Shown: positions 15,533 through 24,415 of the stretch, one piece after another
How positions within the stretch are numbered: the first letter of the stretch is position 1
Layout of the letters: every line of letters begins with the position of its first letter
Source: an uncultured Eubacteriales bacterium
Lineage (GTDB): Bacteria > Bacillota > Clostridia > Christensenellales > Aristaeellaceae
DNA: 43,776 bases
Assembly (NCBI GenBank): GCA_902777335.1
Contig: CACYTF010000046.1
Location: forward strand, 1-43,776
Direction: 5' to 3'
Notes under the pieces: model-generated
Databases searched by the model: none
What the model was told of the DNA's origin: nothing
The model's input: only the letters and a program-made list of their open reading frames with translations
Position numbers and translations under genes: made by a program

Positions 15533-18225
15533 CAGGCACCCTTCCTTTCTCTGCGCCGCCGCGCCGCGGACAGTATGGCCAGCGCGGCGGTCACCAGCAC
15601 CGCCGCGCAGGACACCGCCAGACCGGCCTTCAGGCCCGGCGTGACGTAGCGCATCTCGATTTCATGCTCTCCCGCGCCGATTTCGACGCCCATGTACATG
15701 CCGCCGCAGCGGAACACCTTCTGCTCGACCCCGTCCACCCAGGCGCGCCAGCCGCGGCTGTAGGGCACCGCGATCTGCAGCACCCGGTCGCCGGACACGG
15801 CGATTTTGCCGGTCAGCGAATCCCGCCCCAGCCGCACGTCCGTCATGCCCTCAGCTTGCCGGGCGCTGACCGCGCTCTGGTAGCCCGTCATGCTCAGCGC
15901 CACCAGCCGAACCGAATCGAAGCTGAAGTTCGTCGGCGTTTCAAACACGATGTCGCACCGCTCCAGCGGGCCGCTGCCCAGGCACGCAGTAAACAGGCCC
16001 CTTTTGAAGTAGAAGTCGCTCAACGGATTGGGCACGCTGCCCTTGGCCCGTCCGGACGCGGATTCAAAGTGCAGGAGGGCCTTGAGGTTTTTCTCCGGGC
16101 GATCGACCTCGAGATCCTCGAAGATCATATAGACCTCCGTGTCCTCCGGCGCCCGGAACGACAGCGATATCCTGCCGTTCTCGACGCCGGTCATGCCGTT
16201 CTCGGAAAGGGTGGTCCCTTCCCCGGGTTCGGCGACGAATTCCAGCACCTGCGCGTCGCTTTGGAATGCCCCGGCCGGAATACCAGCAAGGGCCTCGGCC
16301 TGCCCGTCCGCCACAATGGCATACCGGACGAGGGCCTGAAGCCGCTCCTCCACGGGCATGGCGTCGTACAGCGACTTCGCCAGCGTTGCGTCATAGGCAT
16401 AGCCCAGGGGCAGCGCCAGCGTGTTTTCATAGATGCGGACCTCGTCCTCCGACGGCGTTCCCTTCAACTGGAAGCCCCAGGGCACCACATAGTCCTCCCC
16501 GGGCATGCGGGCGAAGTACTTCACCGCCGCGACGGCGTTCATCTCCGCGCTGCCGCCCAGGCCAAACAGGCAATCCCGCGCGCTCTGGGTGGGCAGGCCC
16601 AGGTCGGTGTAGTAGCGGCTGTTCTCCCCGTCCACCAGGCTCCAGTAGTAGGAGGTGCCCATGTAGTCCAGCAGCGGCGCCTGGGCATCGCCGTAGAAGC
16701 CCTGGCCCACCCGGTAGACGCCGTCGTCTTCAATGGCGCAGGCCCCGGTGGCTTCCCGCACATGGTCGTAGATGTGGAAGGGCTCCTGATTGCGTATGTA
16801 GCCGTAGCCCAGCTTCGGCGCAAACACCACCATCACGTACATCGCGCTTGTCGCCGCCAGGAACCAGGCCGTGAGCCGCTGGGCCCTGGCATGGGTCAGG
16901 CCGGGCCTGCGACCGCTGTCGTACACCAGCAGGAAAATGGCGAAGGCCCCGATGGCGGCCGGAGCGCACAGCAGCCGCCACTCCCGGCGCAGCACGCTGT
17001 CCGCCGCCAGCAGCGCCGCATAGACCAGGCCGATGACGGCCGCCGGCTTCCGGCACCTGCTTTCCCTTCTGAACAGGGCCGGCAGGCCAAAGGCGCTGCA
17101 CAGCGCCATGAACACCGCGATCATGTAGCTAGCGCGATCCGAGACATAGCCGCCGCCGTTCAGCAAGCTCCCGGCGATGGGGATGCAGCAGGCGGCGATC
17201 GTCAGCGCCAGCCCGAACCGAATCTGCCGGGCGCGCCTGTCCCATCGACTGAAATGAGCCAGCAGCCCGAACAGCGCCAGCGGCGAATAATTGGTGAGCA
17301 TGAAGTTGCCCGGGCTCAGCCACGGCGCGAACATCGACGCCGCGAGCAGACGGTACCAGTCCATCGAAAAGTGGTACCGGGAGCCGCGGAAGTCCACCGC
17401 CTCGCCCAGGCGGCTGTTGGCGAGGAAGGCCTTCACGATGGGCAGGAACACCACCGCGGAGAGCGCCGCTCCCAGCAGGTATCCGCCCAGCAGCATCAGC
17501 CCGTCCACCGCGCTCTCCTTCACGCCGCGCTCGCGCAGCCGGAAGATCAGCCGGACGAGGATGTAGATCACGGCGACCACCGTGTTGATGTAGGCGAAGT
17601 AGAAGTTGACGACCAGCATCAGCGCCGTCACCAGCACGTACATCAGCCAGCGGCGCTCCCTCAGCACCCTCTCGATGCCCAGCAGCAGCAGCGGCAGGTA
17701 TATACCGCCGTTAATGAAGAACGGATGCCGGCCCAGCATCCACGTGAAATAGCCGCAGCAGGCGTAGATGCCGGCGCCGCAGGCCGTCGCCCAGCCGTTC
17801 CGGCTGCCCACCTTGCGCGCGTACAGCCCGAAAGCGATGCCCGCCAGATAGAAATGGATGAAATCCCAGGCGGTGTACGCCCATTCGATGCCGTTGCCCC
17901 GGCCGAATATGGCCACCAGCGACAGCGGGTCCGTATAGCCGTAGTAGGAACAGGTGGTCAGCACGTCCATGCCCTGGCCCAGCGAAAAGTTCATCATGGG
18001 CACAGGCTTGCCGTTCAGCAGGTCGCGCAGCGCGTTTCCCAGCAGGCCCAGCATGGTGTAATGCTGCATCACCCCGTCGGGCTTCCACACCAGCGTTCGG
18101 CCCATGACCAGCATCACCAGCATCAGCGCGCACAGCGTGGACAGCGCCAGCAGCGTGTACAGCCCCAGCCAGCGCGAGGCGCGCCTGTCGCCCCGGATTT
18201 CCTCGTTCCTCATGCCCGTCTTCAT
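15532..18225 (-). CDS. YfhO family membrane protein (putative GT-C glycosyltransferase)
   Basis: 897 aa with many membrane-spanning segments in the first ~480 residues, a long extracytoplasmic region (~490-860) and a final membrane span followed by a basic tail (RRRRERKGA). The early loops hold the acidic residues usual for GT-C enzymes. YfhO of Bacillus subtilis is involved in glycosylation of lipoteichoic acid; the adjacent GtrB-like enzyme fits that role. The ATG at 18225 overlaps the dnaE stop (ATGA); a second ATG at 18213 has a better-spaced AAAGGATGA and may be the true start. It forms a tight unit with dnaE and the glycosyltransferase. Confidence 0.85.
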   Translation of the reverse strand: MKTGMRNEEIRGDRRASRWLGLYTLLALSTLCALMLVMLVMGRTLVWKPDGVMQHYTMLGLLGNALRDLLNGKPVPMMNFSLGQGMDVLTTCSYYGYTDPLSLVAIFGRGNGIEWAYTAWDFIHFYLAGIAFGLYARKVGSRNGWATACGAGIYACCGYFTWMLGRHPFFINGGIYLPLLLLGIERVLRERRWLMYVLVTALMLVVNFYFAYINTVVAVIYILVRLIFRLRERGVKESAVDGLMLLGGYLLGAALSAVVFLPIVKAFLANSRLGEAVDFRGSRYHFSMDWYRLLAASMFAPWLSPGNFMLTNYSPLALFGLLAHFSRWDRRARQIRFGLALTIAACCIPIAGSLLNGGGYVSDRASYMIAVFMALCSAFGLPALFRRESRCRKPAAVIGLVYAALLAADSVLRREWRLLCAPAAIGAFAIFLLVYDSGRRPGLTHARAQRLTAWFLAATSAMYVMVVFAPKLGYGYIRNQEPFHIYDHVREATGACAIEDDGVYRVGQGFYGDAQAPLLDYMGTSYYWSLVDGENSRYYTDLGLPTQSARDCLFGLGGSAEMNAVAAVKYFARMPGEDYVVPWGFQLKGTPSEDEVRIYENTLALPLGYAYDATLAKSLYDAMPVEERLQALVRYAIVADGQAEALAGIPAGAFQSDAQVLEFVAEPGEGTTLSENGMTGVENGRISLSFRAPEDTEVYMIFEDLEVDRPEKNLKALLHFESASGRAKGSVPNPLSDFYFKRGLFTACLGSGPLERCDIVFETPTNFSFDSVRLVALSMTGYQSAVSARQAEGMTDVRLGRDSLTGKIAVSGDRVLQIAVPYSRGWRAWVDGVEQKVFRCGGMYMGVEIGAGEHEIEMRYVTPGLKAGLAVSCAAVLVTAALAILSAARRRRERKGA

Positions 18226-21200
18226 CCTTTCAGTACGATGTTGTCCGCCCCGATCACGTTCGCCAGCGCGCCGAAGTCGTAGCCCTCGTCCACCCAGTAC
18301 TCCCGGGGGGCCTGGTAGGTCTTCTTCTCGTCGGCCATGTACAGCATCACGCAGATGCGGCCCGGGGTCTGGGCGAGTATGTCCAGCACGCTCTGGCGGG
18401 TCTGGGCGGTCAGCTTCAGGTACAGCCGGCGGCCGGGCCGGGCGGGCCGCGACGTGGCGGCGTCCGGCGGCGGGGCCGCGTCATAGGCCGGGGGCGGCGC
18501 GCTCCAGCCCGACGACGGGCGCGCGTCCAGCGCGTCCATCTCGGAAAGCGGCGCGACCCGGTCCAGCAGCAGCTTGGGAGCCTCCTCCTCGCGGATGGAG
18601 AGCTTGCCGGTCATCACCACCGGGGCGTCCTGGGTCAGCAGGCCGGACACCCGCTCGTAGACCTTCGGGAACACCAGCACCTCGGTGACGCCGTACATGT
18701 CCTCCAGCTGCACGAAGGCCATCATGTTGCCGCTGCGGGCGGCCTTCAGCTTCTTGTCGGCGATGATGCCGCCCATGCGCACCTGCTTCTGGTCCCAGCT
18801 CATGCCGCCGTCCGGGCTCTCCTCGGCGAGGGACTGCAAAAACCGCGCGTTCACCCTCAGCCTGGAGAGCTGCGCGGCGTAGGCATCCAGCGGGTGGCCG
18901 GAGATGTACACGCCGGTGGTCTCCTTTTCCATCTGCAGCATCTGGTTCTTGCCCAGCGGCGGCAGGTCGGGCATGGGCGGGGGCGGCGCCTCCACGGCGT
19001 TCTCCGCCATGCCGAACAGCGAGATCTGCCCGGCGACCATGTTCTTCTGGCTGCGGCTGACGCCATCCATGGCCTTTTCGAACACGTGCAGCTTCTGGGC
19101 GCGCCCGCCGGGCAGCTCGTCCAGCGCGCCGCAGCGGATCAGGCTCTCCACGCCCTTCTTGTTCATCTCGCCGCCGGTGATGCGGGTGATGAAGTCGTAC
19201 AGGTCCCGATAGGGGCCGCCGGCCTGCCGCTCGGCCACCAGCGCCTCCACCGCCTTCATGCCCAGATTCTTCACCGCGCCCAGGCCGAAGCGGATGCCCA
19301 CTTTGCCGTCCGCCTCGTCCACGGTGAACTTCGCCACCGACCGGTTCACGTCCGGCGGCAGCACGGGGATGCCGCGCTTGCGGCAATACTGTATGTAGAA
19401 GGCGATCTTGTCGGTGCTGCCCAGCATGGAGTTCATCATCGCGGCCATGAACTCGGCGGGGAACTTCAGCTTCAGCCACGCCGTCTGCACGGCGACCAGG
19501 GCGTAGGCCGCGGCGTGGGACTTGTTGAACGCGTAGGACGCGAAGGCGGTCATCTCGTCGAACAGCCGGGTGGCCGCCGCCTCGGACACGCCGTTGCGCA
19601 CGCAGCCGGGCACCACCACGTTGCCCTCCTCGTCCACCTGGCCGTGGATGAAGACCTCCTTCTCCCGGGCCATCACGTCGTGCTTCTTCTTGGCCATGGC
19701 GCGGCGCACCAGGTCGCTTCGGCCCATCGAGTAGCCGGCCAGGTCCCGCACGATCTGCATGACCTGCTCCTGGTACACCATGCAGCCGTAGGTGACGTCC
19801 AGTATCGGCTTCAGCTGGGGCGTGAGATAGGTAACGCTTTCGGGGTCCTGCTTGCCGGCCACATAGCGGGGGATCGACTCCATCGGGCCGGGGCGGTACA
19901 GCGATATGGCGGCGATGATGTCCTCGAAGCTGGACGGCTTCATCGACGTGAGGAACTGGGTCATGCCCGAGGATTCCAGCTGGAATATGCCGGTGGTGTC
20001 GCCGGAGGAGATCATGTCGTACACCCCGGGCTCGTCCAGCGGGATGTCCTCGCCGGTGAAGCCCTCCCCCAGCCGGTCCCGGGCCATCTCGATGGTGTCC
20101 ATGATCACGTTCAGCGTCCGAAGGCCCAGAAAGTCCATCTTCAGAAGGCCCAGCGCCTCCACCGTGCCCATCGGGAACTGGGTGGTGATCACGTCGTCGT
20201 TGGTCTGCAGCGGGCAGTAGTCCACCACCGGCCTGGCGGTGATCAGCACGCCCGCCGCGTGGGTGGAGGCGTTGCGCGGCATGCCCTCTAACTTCCGGGC
20301 CATGTCGATCAGCCTGTGGATGTTCTCGTCGCCCTCGTAGGCGCTTCTCAGCTCCGGGTTCATCTTCAGCGCCTTTTCCAGCGTCATGTTCAGCTCGAAG
20401 GGCACCATCTTGGCGATGGCGTCCACCTCCTGGTAGCTCATGTCCATGACGCGGCCCACGTCGCGGATGACGGCCCGGGCGGCCATGGTGCCGAAGGTGA
20501 TGATCTGGGCCACGTGGTCCGCGCCGTAGCGCCGCCGCACGTAGTCGATGACCTGGCCGCGGCGCTCGTAGTCGAAGTCGCAGTCGATATCCGGCATGGA
20601 CACGCGCTCCGGGTTCAGAAAGCGCTCGAACACCAGCGCGTACTTCAGCGGGTCGATCTCGGTGATGTCCAGCGCGTAGGCCACGATGCTGCCCGCGCCG
20701 CTGCCGCGGCCCGGGCCCACGCCCACGCCGTGGGTCTTGGCGTAGTGGATAAAATCCCACACGATCAGGAAATAATCCACATAGCCCATGCTTTCGATCA
20801 CGCCCAACTCGTACTCCATGCGCGCCCGGGCGTCCGGGCGGTCCGCTCCGTACTTGCGCACAAGGCCCGCCTCGCACAGCTCGCGCAGATAGCCCCGGTC
20901 GGTCTTGCCTTCGGGCAGCGGGAACGCGGGCAGGTGGGTGGTGGAGAAGTCGAACTCCACGTTGCAGCGCCGGGCGATGGCCTCGGTGCGCTCGATGGCG
21001 TCCGCGAAATTGGGGAAGCGCTGGCGCATCTCCTCCTCGGACTTCACGTACATCTGGTCGGTGTCCATGCGCATGCGGTGCTCGTCGGACAGCGTCTTGC
21101 CCGTCTGGATGCACATGAGCACCTCCTGGGCCTCGGCGTCCTCCCGGGTCAGGTAGTGGCAGTCGTTGGTCACCACCAGCGGGATGTCCATCTCCCGGGC

Positions 21201-21767
21201 CAGCTTCACAAGCCTGGGGTTGACGGTGCGCTGGTCGGGGATGCCGTGGTCCTGCAGCTCGACAAAGAAGTTGCCCTTGCCGAAGATCTCCAGGTAGCGC
21301 TTCGCCATGACCCGGGCGTCGTTGTCCCGGCCGTCCAGCAGCAGCTTCGGCAGATCGCCGGACAGGCAGGCCGACAGCGCGATCAGGCCCTCGTGGTACT
21401 TTTCCAGCAGCGCGTAGTCCACCCGCGGGCGGTAGTAGTAGCCCCGGATGAAGCCCTCGCTGACCAGCCGCGACAGGTTCCGGTAGCCCTGCTGGTTCTC
21501 GCACAGCAATATCAGGTGGCTGTAATCCCGGGTGGTGCTGGTCTTGTTGTCCATGTCCGGGCAGACGTACACCTCGCAGCCGATCACCGGGTGGATGCCC
21601 GCCTCCTTCGCCGCGCGATAGAAATCCACCACGCCGTACATCACGCCGTGGTCGGTCACCGCGCAGGAGGTCATGCCCAGCGCCTTCAGCCGCTCCATCA
21701 GCGGCTTGATGCGGCACGCCCCGTCCAGGAGGCTGTATTCGGTATGTAGGTGCAAATGCGTAAACAT
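18222..21767 (-). CDS. dnaE: DNA polymerase III subunit alpha (DnaE)
   Basis: 1,181 aa replicative-type polymerase. The PHP domain opens the protein (HLHTEYSLLDG at residues 5-15, then AVTDHGVMYG). The palm holds the catalytic PDIDCDF near residues 389-395, preceded by GVGPGRGSGAGS and followed by the tau/beta-binding and HhH regions (FNKSHAAAYALVA, then the OB fold near 960-1060). Only this alpha subunit is in the window; Clostridia usually also have PolC. AAGGGG precedes the ATG. The last 4 nt overlap the YfhO-type gene. A near-perfect inverted repeat at 21789-21842 lies just before the start. Confidence 0.97.
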   Translation of the reverse strand: MFTHLHLHTEYSLLDGACRIKPLMERLKALGMTSCAVTDHGVMYGVVDFYRAAKEAGIHPVIGCEVYVCPDMDNKTSTTRDYSHLILLCENQQGYRNLSRLVSEGFIRGYYYRPRVDYALLEKYHEGLIALSACLSGDLPKLLLDGRDNDARVMAKRYLEIFGKGNFFVELQDHGIPDQRTVNPRLVKLAREMDIPLVVTNDCHYLTREDAEAQEVLMCIQTGKTLSDEHRMRMDTDQMYVKSEEEMRQRFPNFADAIERTEAIARRCNVEFDFSTTHLPAFPLPEGKTDRGYLRELCEAGLVRKYGADRPDARARMEYELGVIESMGYVDYFLIVWDFIHYAKTHGVGVGPGRGSGAGSIVAYALDITEIDPLKYALVFERFLNPERVSMPDIDCDFDYERRGQVIDYVRRRYGADHVAQIITFGTMAARAVIRDVGRVMDMSYQEVDAIAKMVPFELNMTLEKALKMNPELRSAYEGDENIHRLIDMARKLEGMPRNASTHAAGVLITARPVVDYCPLQTNDDVITTQFPMGTVEALGLLKMDFLGLRTLNVIMDTIEMARDRLGEGFTGEDIPLDEPGVYDMISSGDTTGIFQLESSGMTQFLTSMKPSSFEDIIAAISLYRPGPMESIPRYVAGKQDPESVTYLTPQLKPILDVTYGCMVYQEQVMQIVRDLAGYSMGRSDLVRRAMAKKKHDVMAREKEVFIHGQVDEEGNVVVPGCVRNGVSEAAATRLFDEMTAFASYAFNKSHAAAYALVAVQTAWLKLKFPAEFMAAMMNSMLGSTDKIAFYIQYCRKRGIPVLPPDVNRSVAKFTVDEADGKVGIRFGLGAVKNLGMKAVEALVAERQAGGPYRDLYDFITRITGGEMNKKGVESLIRCGALDELPGGRAQKLHVFEKAMDGVSRSQKNMVAGQISLFGMAENAVEAPPPPMPDLPPLGKNQMLQMEKETTGVYISGHPLDAYAAQLSRLRVNARFLQSLAEESPDGGMSWDQKQVRMGGIIADKKLKAARSGNMMAFVQLEDMYGVTEVLVFPKVYERVSGLLTQDAPVVMTGKLSIREEEAPKLLLDRVAPLSEMDALDARPSSGWSAPPPAYDAAPPPDAATSRPARPGRRLYLKLTAQTRQSVLDILAQTPGRICVMLYMADEKKTYQAPREYWVDEGYDFGALANVIGADNIVLKG

Positions 21768-21788
21768 CGGCGTTTCCCCTTTTTCTTT

Positions 21789-21842
21789 GAATTGGCAACG
21801 GGAATTGAGAAGCGGCGCTTCTCAATTCCCCATTGCCAATTC
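21789..21842. repeat. Near-perfect inverted repeat between lipoprotein and dnaE genes
   Basis: Arms 21789-21813 and 21817-21842 are reverse complements apart from one mismatch and one extra base, with a 3-nt loop. It fills most of the 93-nt gap. GAATTGGCAA/TTGCCAATTC sequences of this kind look like small palindromic repeats scattered in clostridial genomes. It could also slow or end transcription, but there is no T run. Confidence 0.75.
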
Positions 21843-21860
21843 CCATTTTGGCCCAGTGCC

Positions 21861-22430
21861 TCAGCGCAGCGTCGTCGCGTTCCTGACGATGGCGTTGATC
21901 TCGGCGGAGAGCTCGTCGGCGGTGCGGCCGGAGCGGATCTGCTCGGACAGCTCGTAGATCTTCTTCACGTCCTCCGCGTTGCCGGTGACGGCCACGGTCT
22001 GGATGGACGGATCGGCCTTCAGCACCTCGGCGGCCACCATTTCGCGAATGCGCTCGGTGACCTCGCCCTTGTAGGCGTTGTCGAACTTCACGCCCACCAG
22101 CGCCGTGGTGTTGGTCACCACCACGCGGGCGTCGGAGAGCTCGGAGATGCGGGAGATGGCCCGCTCGATGTCGGACGCGCCGTTGGCCCAGTCAAACGGG
22201 TTCAGCGCCCCGTCGGTGGTGGCGGCCGTGTTGCCCGCCGCGCCGTTGTTCGTCATGCCCGCCGCGCCGTTGCCGTTCTGGGCGCCGTTCTGCGTTCCAT
22301 TGGGTGCGTAGTCCGCCGTCGCCGTGGGGGCGGGCGGCAGGTTCGCGGTGTCGTTGTTCATGCACGCCGCCAGCGCCATCCCGGCCGCGGCGATGATCAG
22401 GATAACCGGTATGATCTTGCGAATACTCAT
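21861..22430 (-). CDS. YhcN/YlaJ family spore lipoprotein
   Basis: 189 aa. A lipoprotein signal with the lipobox LAAC at residues ~20-23 is followed by a Asn/Ala/Thr-rich linker (~25-85) and a YhcN/YlaJ domain (~90-189) with DARVVVTNTTALVGV and VKKIYELSEQIRSG. In Bacillus such proteins occur in the spore inner membrane or forespore. Its presence supports a spore-forming host. It lies between the nucleoside kinase and dnaE with short gaps and no obvious own promoter. GGAGGTAATGG precedes the ATG. Confidence 0.88.
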   Translation of the reverse strand: MSIRKIIPVILIIAAAGMALAACMNNDTANLPPAPTATADYAPNGTQNGAQNGNGAAGMTNNGAAGNTAATTDGALNPFDWANGASDIERAISRISELSDARVVVTNTTALVGVKFDNAYKGEVTERIREMVAAEVLKADPSIQTVAVTGNAEDVKKIYELSEQIRSGRTADELSAEINAIVRNATTLR

Positions 22431-22505
22431 GGTCCATTACCTCCTTGCGCCGTTAGTGTGGACGCTCGGACGGATTTTCATACAGATGGACACATGATTC
22501 GCAGA

Positions 22506-24152
22506 TCAGTCTTCGTCCTTATAAAAGCAGCATCCGCCGATGAATTCGCGCAGTATCGAATTGACGGGGATCTCGTCCTCCACGTCGGCGGTCTGTATGT
22601 AGTTCAGGAACTTCACCAGGCGGCGGGCCATGGTGTAGTGGGGGCTGTCCTCGGTGATGGCCAGCAGCTGGGGGTAGGCGTACTTCTTCATGATGACCAG
22701 CTCGTAGGTCAGCGCGGAATTGAACATGGCGTCGGCCTTTTCCTGAAAGGGAAAGATGTATTTTTCCTCGCCCCGGCGCACGGACGCCCACATGGCCATG
22801 GTGTCCTCCGGCGGGGTGCCGCGGAACAGGTTGTCCCGCACGATGCGCCTGAGCAGCCGGGCGTCGGTGGTGCGGATGCGGTTGTGGTCGTCCAGGTTCA
22901 GCATCGTCAGCGGGCTGATGTACACCTTGAACTTCTTCTCCGGCGGCACGGTAGCGGTCAGCCGGTCGTTCAGGCCGTGGATGCCCTCGATGATGACGGG
23001 CTGGCCCTGCTCCACCGAGAAGGCGTGGCTGTGCTCGGCGCGCTTGCCGGACTTGAAGTCGAACTCCGGCACGTCCACCGTCTCGCCCTGCAGCAGCCGG
23101 GGCAGGTGGTCACACAGCAGGTCCAGGTCCAGCGTCTCGATGCGCTCCAGATCGATGGAGCCGTCCGGCTCCCGGGGGATGCTGTCGCGGTCCAGGTAGT
23201 AGTCGTCCAGCGAAATCTTCACCGGCCTCAGGCCGTGCACCCGCAGCGCGATGGACAGCCGGTGCGAGAAGGTGGTCTTGCCGGAGGAGGAGGGCCCCGC
23301 GATCAGCAGCACCTGCGCGCCGCTCTTGATGAACTGGTCGGCGATCTGCTGGATCCTGCGCTCCTGCAGCGCCTCGTTGACGCGGATGAACTCGCGCAGC
23401 CGGCGGCTCACGATCATGTCGTTCAGGTCGGCGGCGTTTTCGCAGTTCAGTATGGCGTGCCATTCGGCGGCCTCGGAATAGGCGTGCATCAGGTGGGGCA
23501 GGTTCGCGAACCGGGCGGGCCGATCCGGCTGCGCCGCGTCGGGCCGCTGCAATATGATGCCCGCGTCATAGGCCTTCAGATCGAACACGTTCACCAGCCC
23601 CGTGGACGGGGTCATCTCGCCGTAGAAGTAGTCTTCCAGTCCGTCGATGCGGTACAGCGTGAAGTGGCTGAAGCGGCGGTAGCCCAGTATGCGCAGCCGG
23701 TCGGTCTGGCCGGTGCGGGTGAAGTATTCCTTGGCCTCTTCGGTGGACAGCATGATCTTTTCGATGGGCAGATCGGCGGTGATGATGCGCCGCATCTCGG
23801 TCTTGATCAGCGCCACGATCTCCGGCGTCACGGCCACGCCGGGCAGGTCGATGTAGATGCCCCGGCCAAAGGAATGGCGTATGCGCACGCGCTCGCCGGG
23901 ATACAGCAGGTGCACCGCCGTGAGGAACACGAACTGCAGCGAGCGCTCGTAGATGCGCCGCCCCTCCTCGTCGGCGAAGGTCAGCGTGCGGGCGAAGGCG
24001 TATTCCTCCACCGGGTCGTTCAGCGACTGCGTGCGCCCGCGCACCGACACGCCCAGCGCCCCCGCGCCGCCGTCCGGCAGCTTCGGCAACAGGTCGCGCC
24101 ACTTCTCCTGCCCGGTGCAGTTCATTTCAATGCCGTTCAGCTTTAAATACAT
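22506..24152 (-). CDS. Nucleoside kinase with TGS/ThrRS-like front (uridine kinase family)
   Basis: 548 aa. The first ~60 residues look like a TGS domain, residues ~60-250 resemble the second additional domain of threonyl-tRNA synthetase (RHSFGRGIYIDLPG), and the rest is a uridine kinase / phosphoribulokinase P-loop domain with Walker A IAGPSSSGKTTF at ~284-295, then KISLDDYYLDRDS. This fusion is widespread in Clostridia and annotated as nucleoside kinase; the exact substrate is unknown. Start ATG 24152 is chosen because GGGAGGAAA lies 4-7 nt upstream; the longer frame from 24179 lacks one. A good promoter lies at 24194-24222. Confidence 0.9.
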   Translation of the reverse strand: MYLKLNGIEMNCTGQEKWRDLLPKLPDGGAGALGVSVRGRTQSLNDPVEEYAFARTLTFADEEGRRIYERSLQFVFLTAVHLLYPGERVRIRHSFGRGIYIDLPGVAVTPEIVALIKTEMRRIITADLPIEKIMLSTEEAKEYFTRTGQTDRLRILGYRRFSHFTLYRIDGLEDYFYGEMTPSTGLVNVFDLKAYDAGIILQRPDAAQPDRPARFANLPHLMHAYSEAAEWHAILNCENAADLNDMIVSRRLREFIRVNEALQERRIQQIADQFIKSGAQVLLIAGPSSSGKTTFSHRLSIALRVHGLRPVKISLDDYYLDRDSIPREPDGSIDLERIETLDLDLLCDHLPRLLQGETVDVPEFDFKSGKRAEHSHAFSVEQGQPVIIEGIHGLNDRLTATVPPEKKFKVYISPLTMLNLDDHNRIRTTDARLLRRIVRDNLFRGTPPEDTMAMWASVRRGEEKYIFPFQEKADAMFNSALTYELVIMKKYAYPQLLAITEDSPHYTMARRLVKFLNYIQTADVEDEIPVNSILREFIGGCCFYKDED

Positions 24153-24193
24153 GGCCTTTCCTCCCAGTGCGATAATCACCCATTTTATGTGTT

Positions 24194-24222
24194 ATTATAG
24201 CATTTCGGGAGAGAAAATGCAA
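24194..24222 (-). promoter_or_regulatory. Promoter of the nucleoside kinase operon
   Basis: On the minus strand TTGCAT (24217-24222), a 17-nt spacer and TATAAT (24194-24199). It could drive the whole run down to the glycosyltransferase. Confidence 0.75.
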
Positions 24223-24245
24223 CCGGAAGCGAGGAAACGACCACA

Positions 24246-24306
24246 CCAAAATCAAGGGGACGGTTCTCTGTGTCATTGACACAGAGAACCGTCCCCTTGA
24301 TTTTGG
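24246..24306. repeat. Perfect 30-bp palindrome with 1-nt loop
   Basis: Arms 24246-24275 and 24277-24306 are exact reverse complements around a single T. The core GGGGACGGTTCTCTGTGTC resembles a palindromic repeat I associate with REP-type transposases in Clostridia and relatives; no transposase is present here. It lies between the nucleoside kinase promoter and the terminator of the surface-protein gene. Confidence 0.9.
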
Positions 24307-24325
24307 GAGCCACCACCAACAACCC

Positions 24326-24376
24326 AAAAAAACGGACGGTCTGCGGCGCACTTCTTCAGTGGTCGCAGGCCGTCTT
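24326..24376 (-). terminator. Terminator of the surface-protein locus
   Basis: On the minus strand GACGGCCTGCG pairs with CGCAGACCGTC (one internal mismatch) and the stem is followed by a run of seven T (24326-24332). It lies 40 nt after the stop of the last surface-protein fragment. Confidence 0.85.
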
Positions 24377-24415
24377 TGTTTGGCTCGGTTCGAAGCCGTT
24401 CGCCGCCGGTATGGT

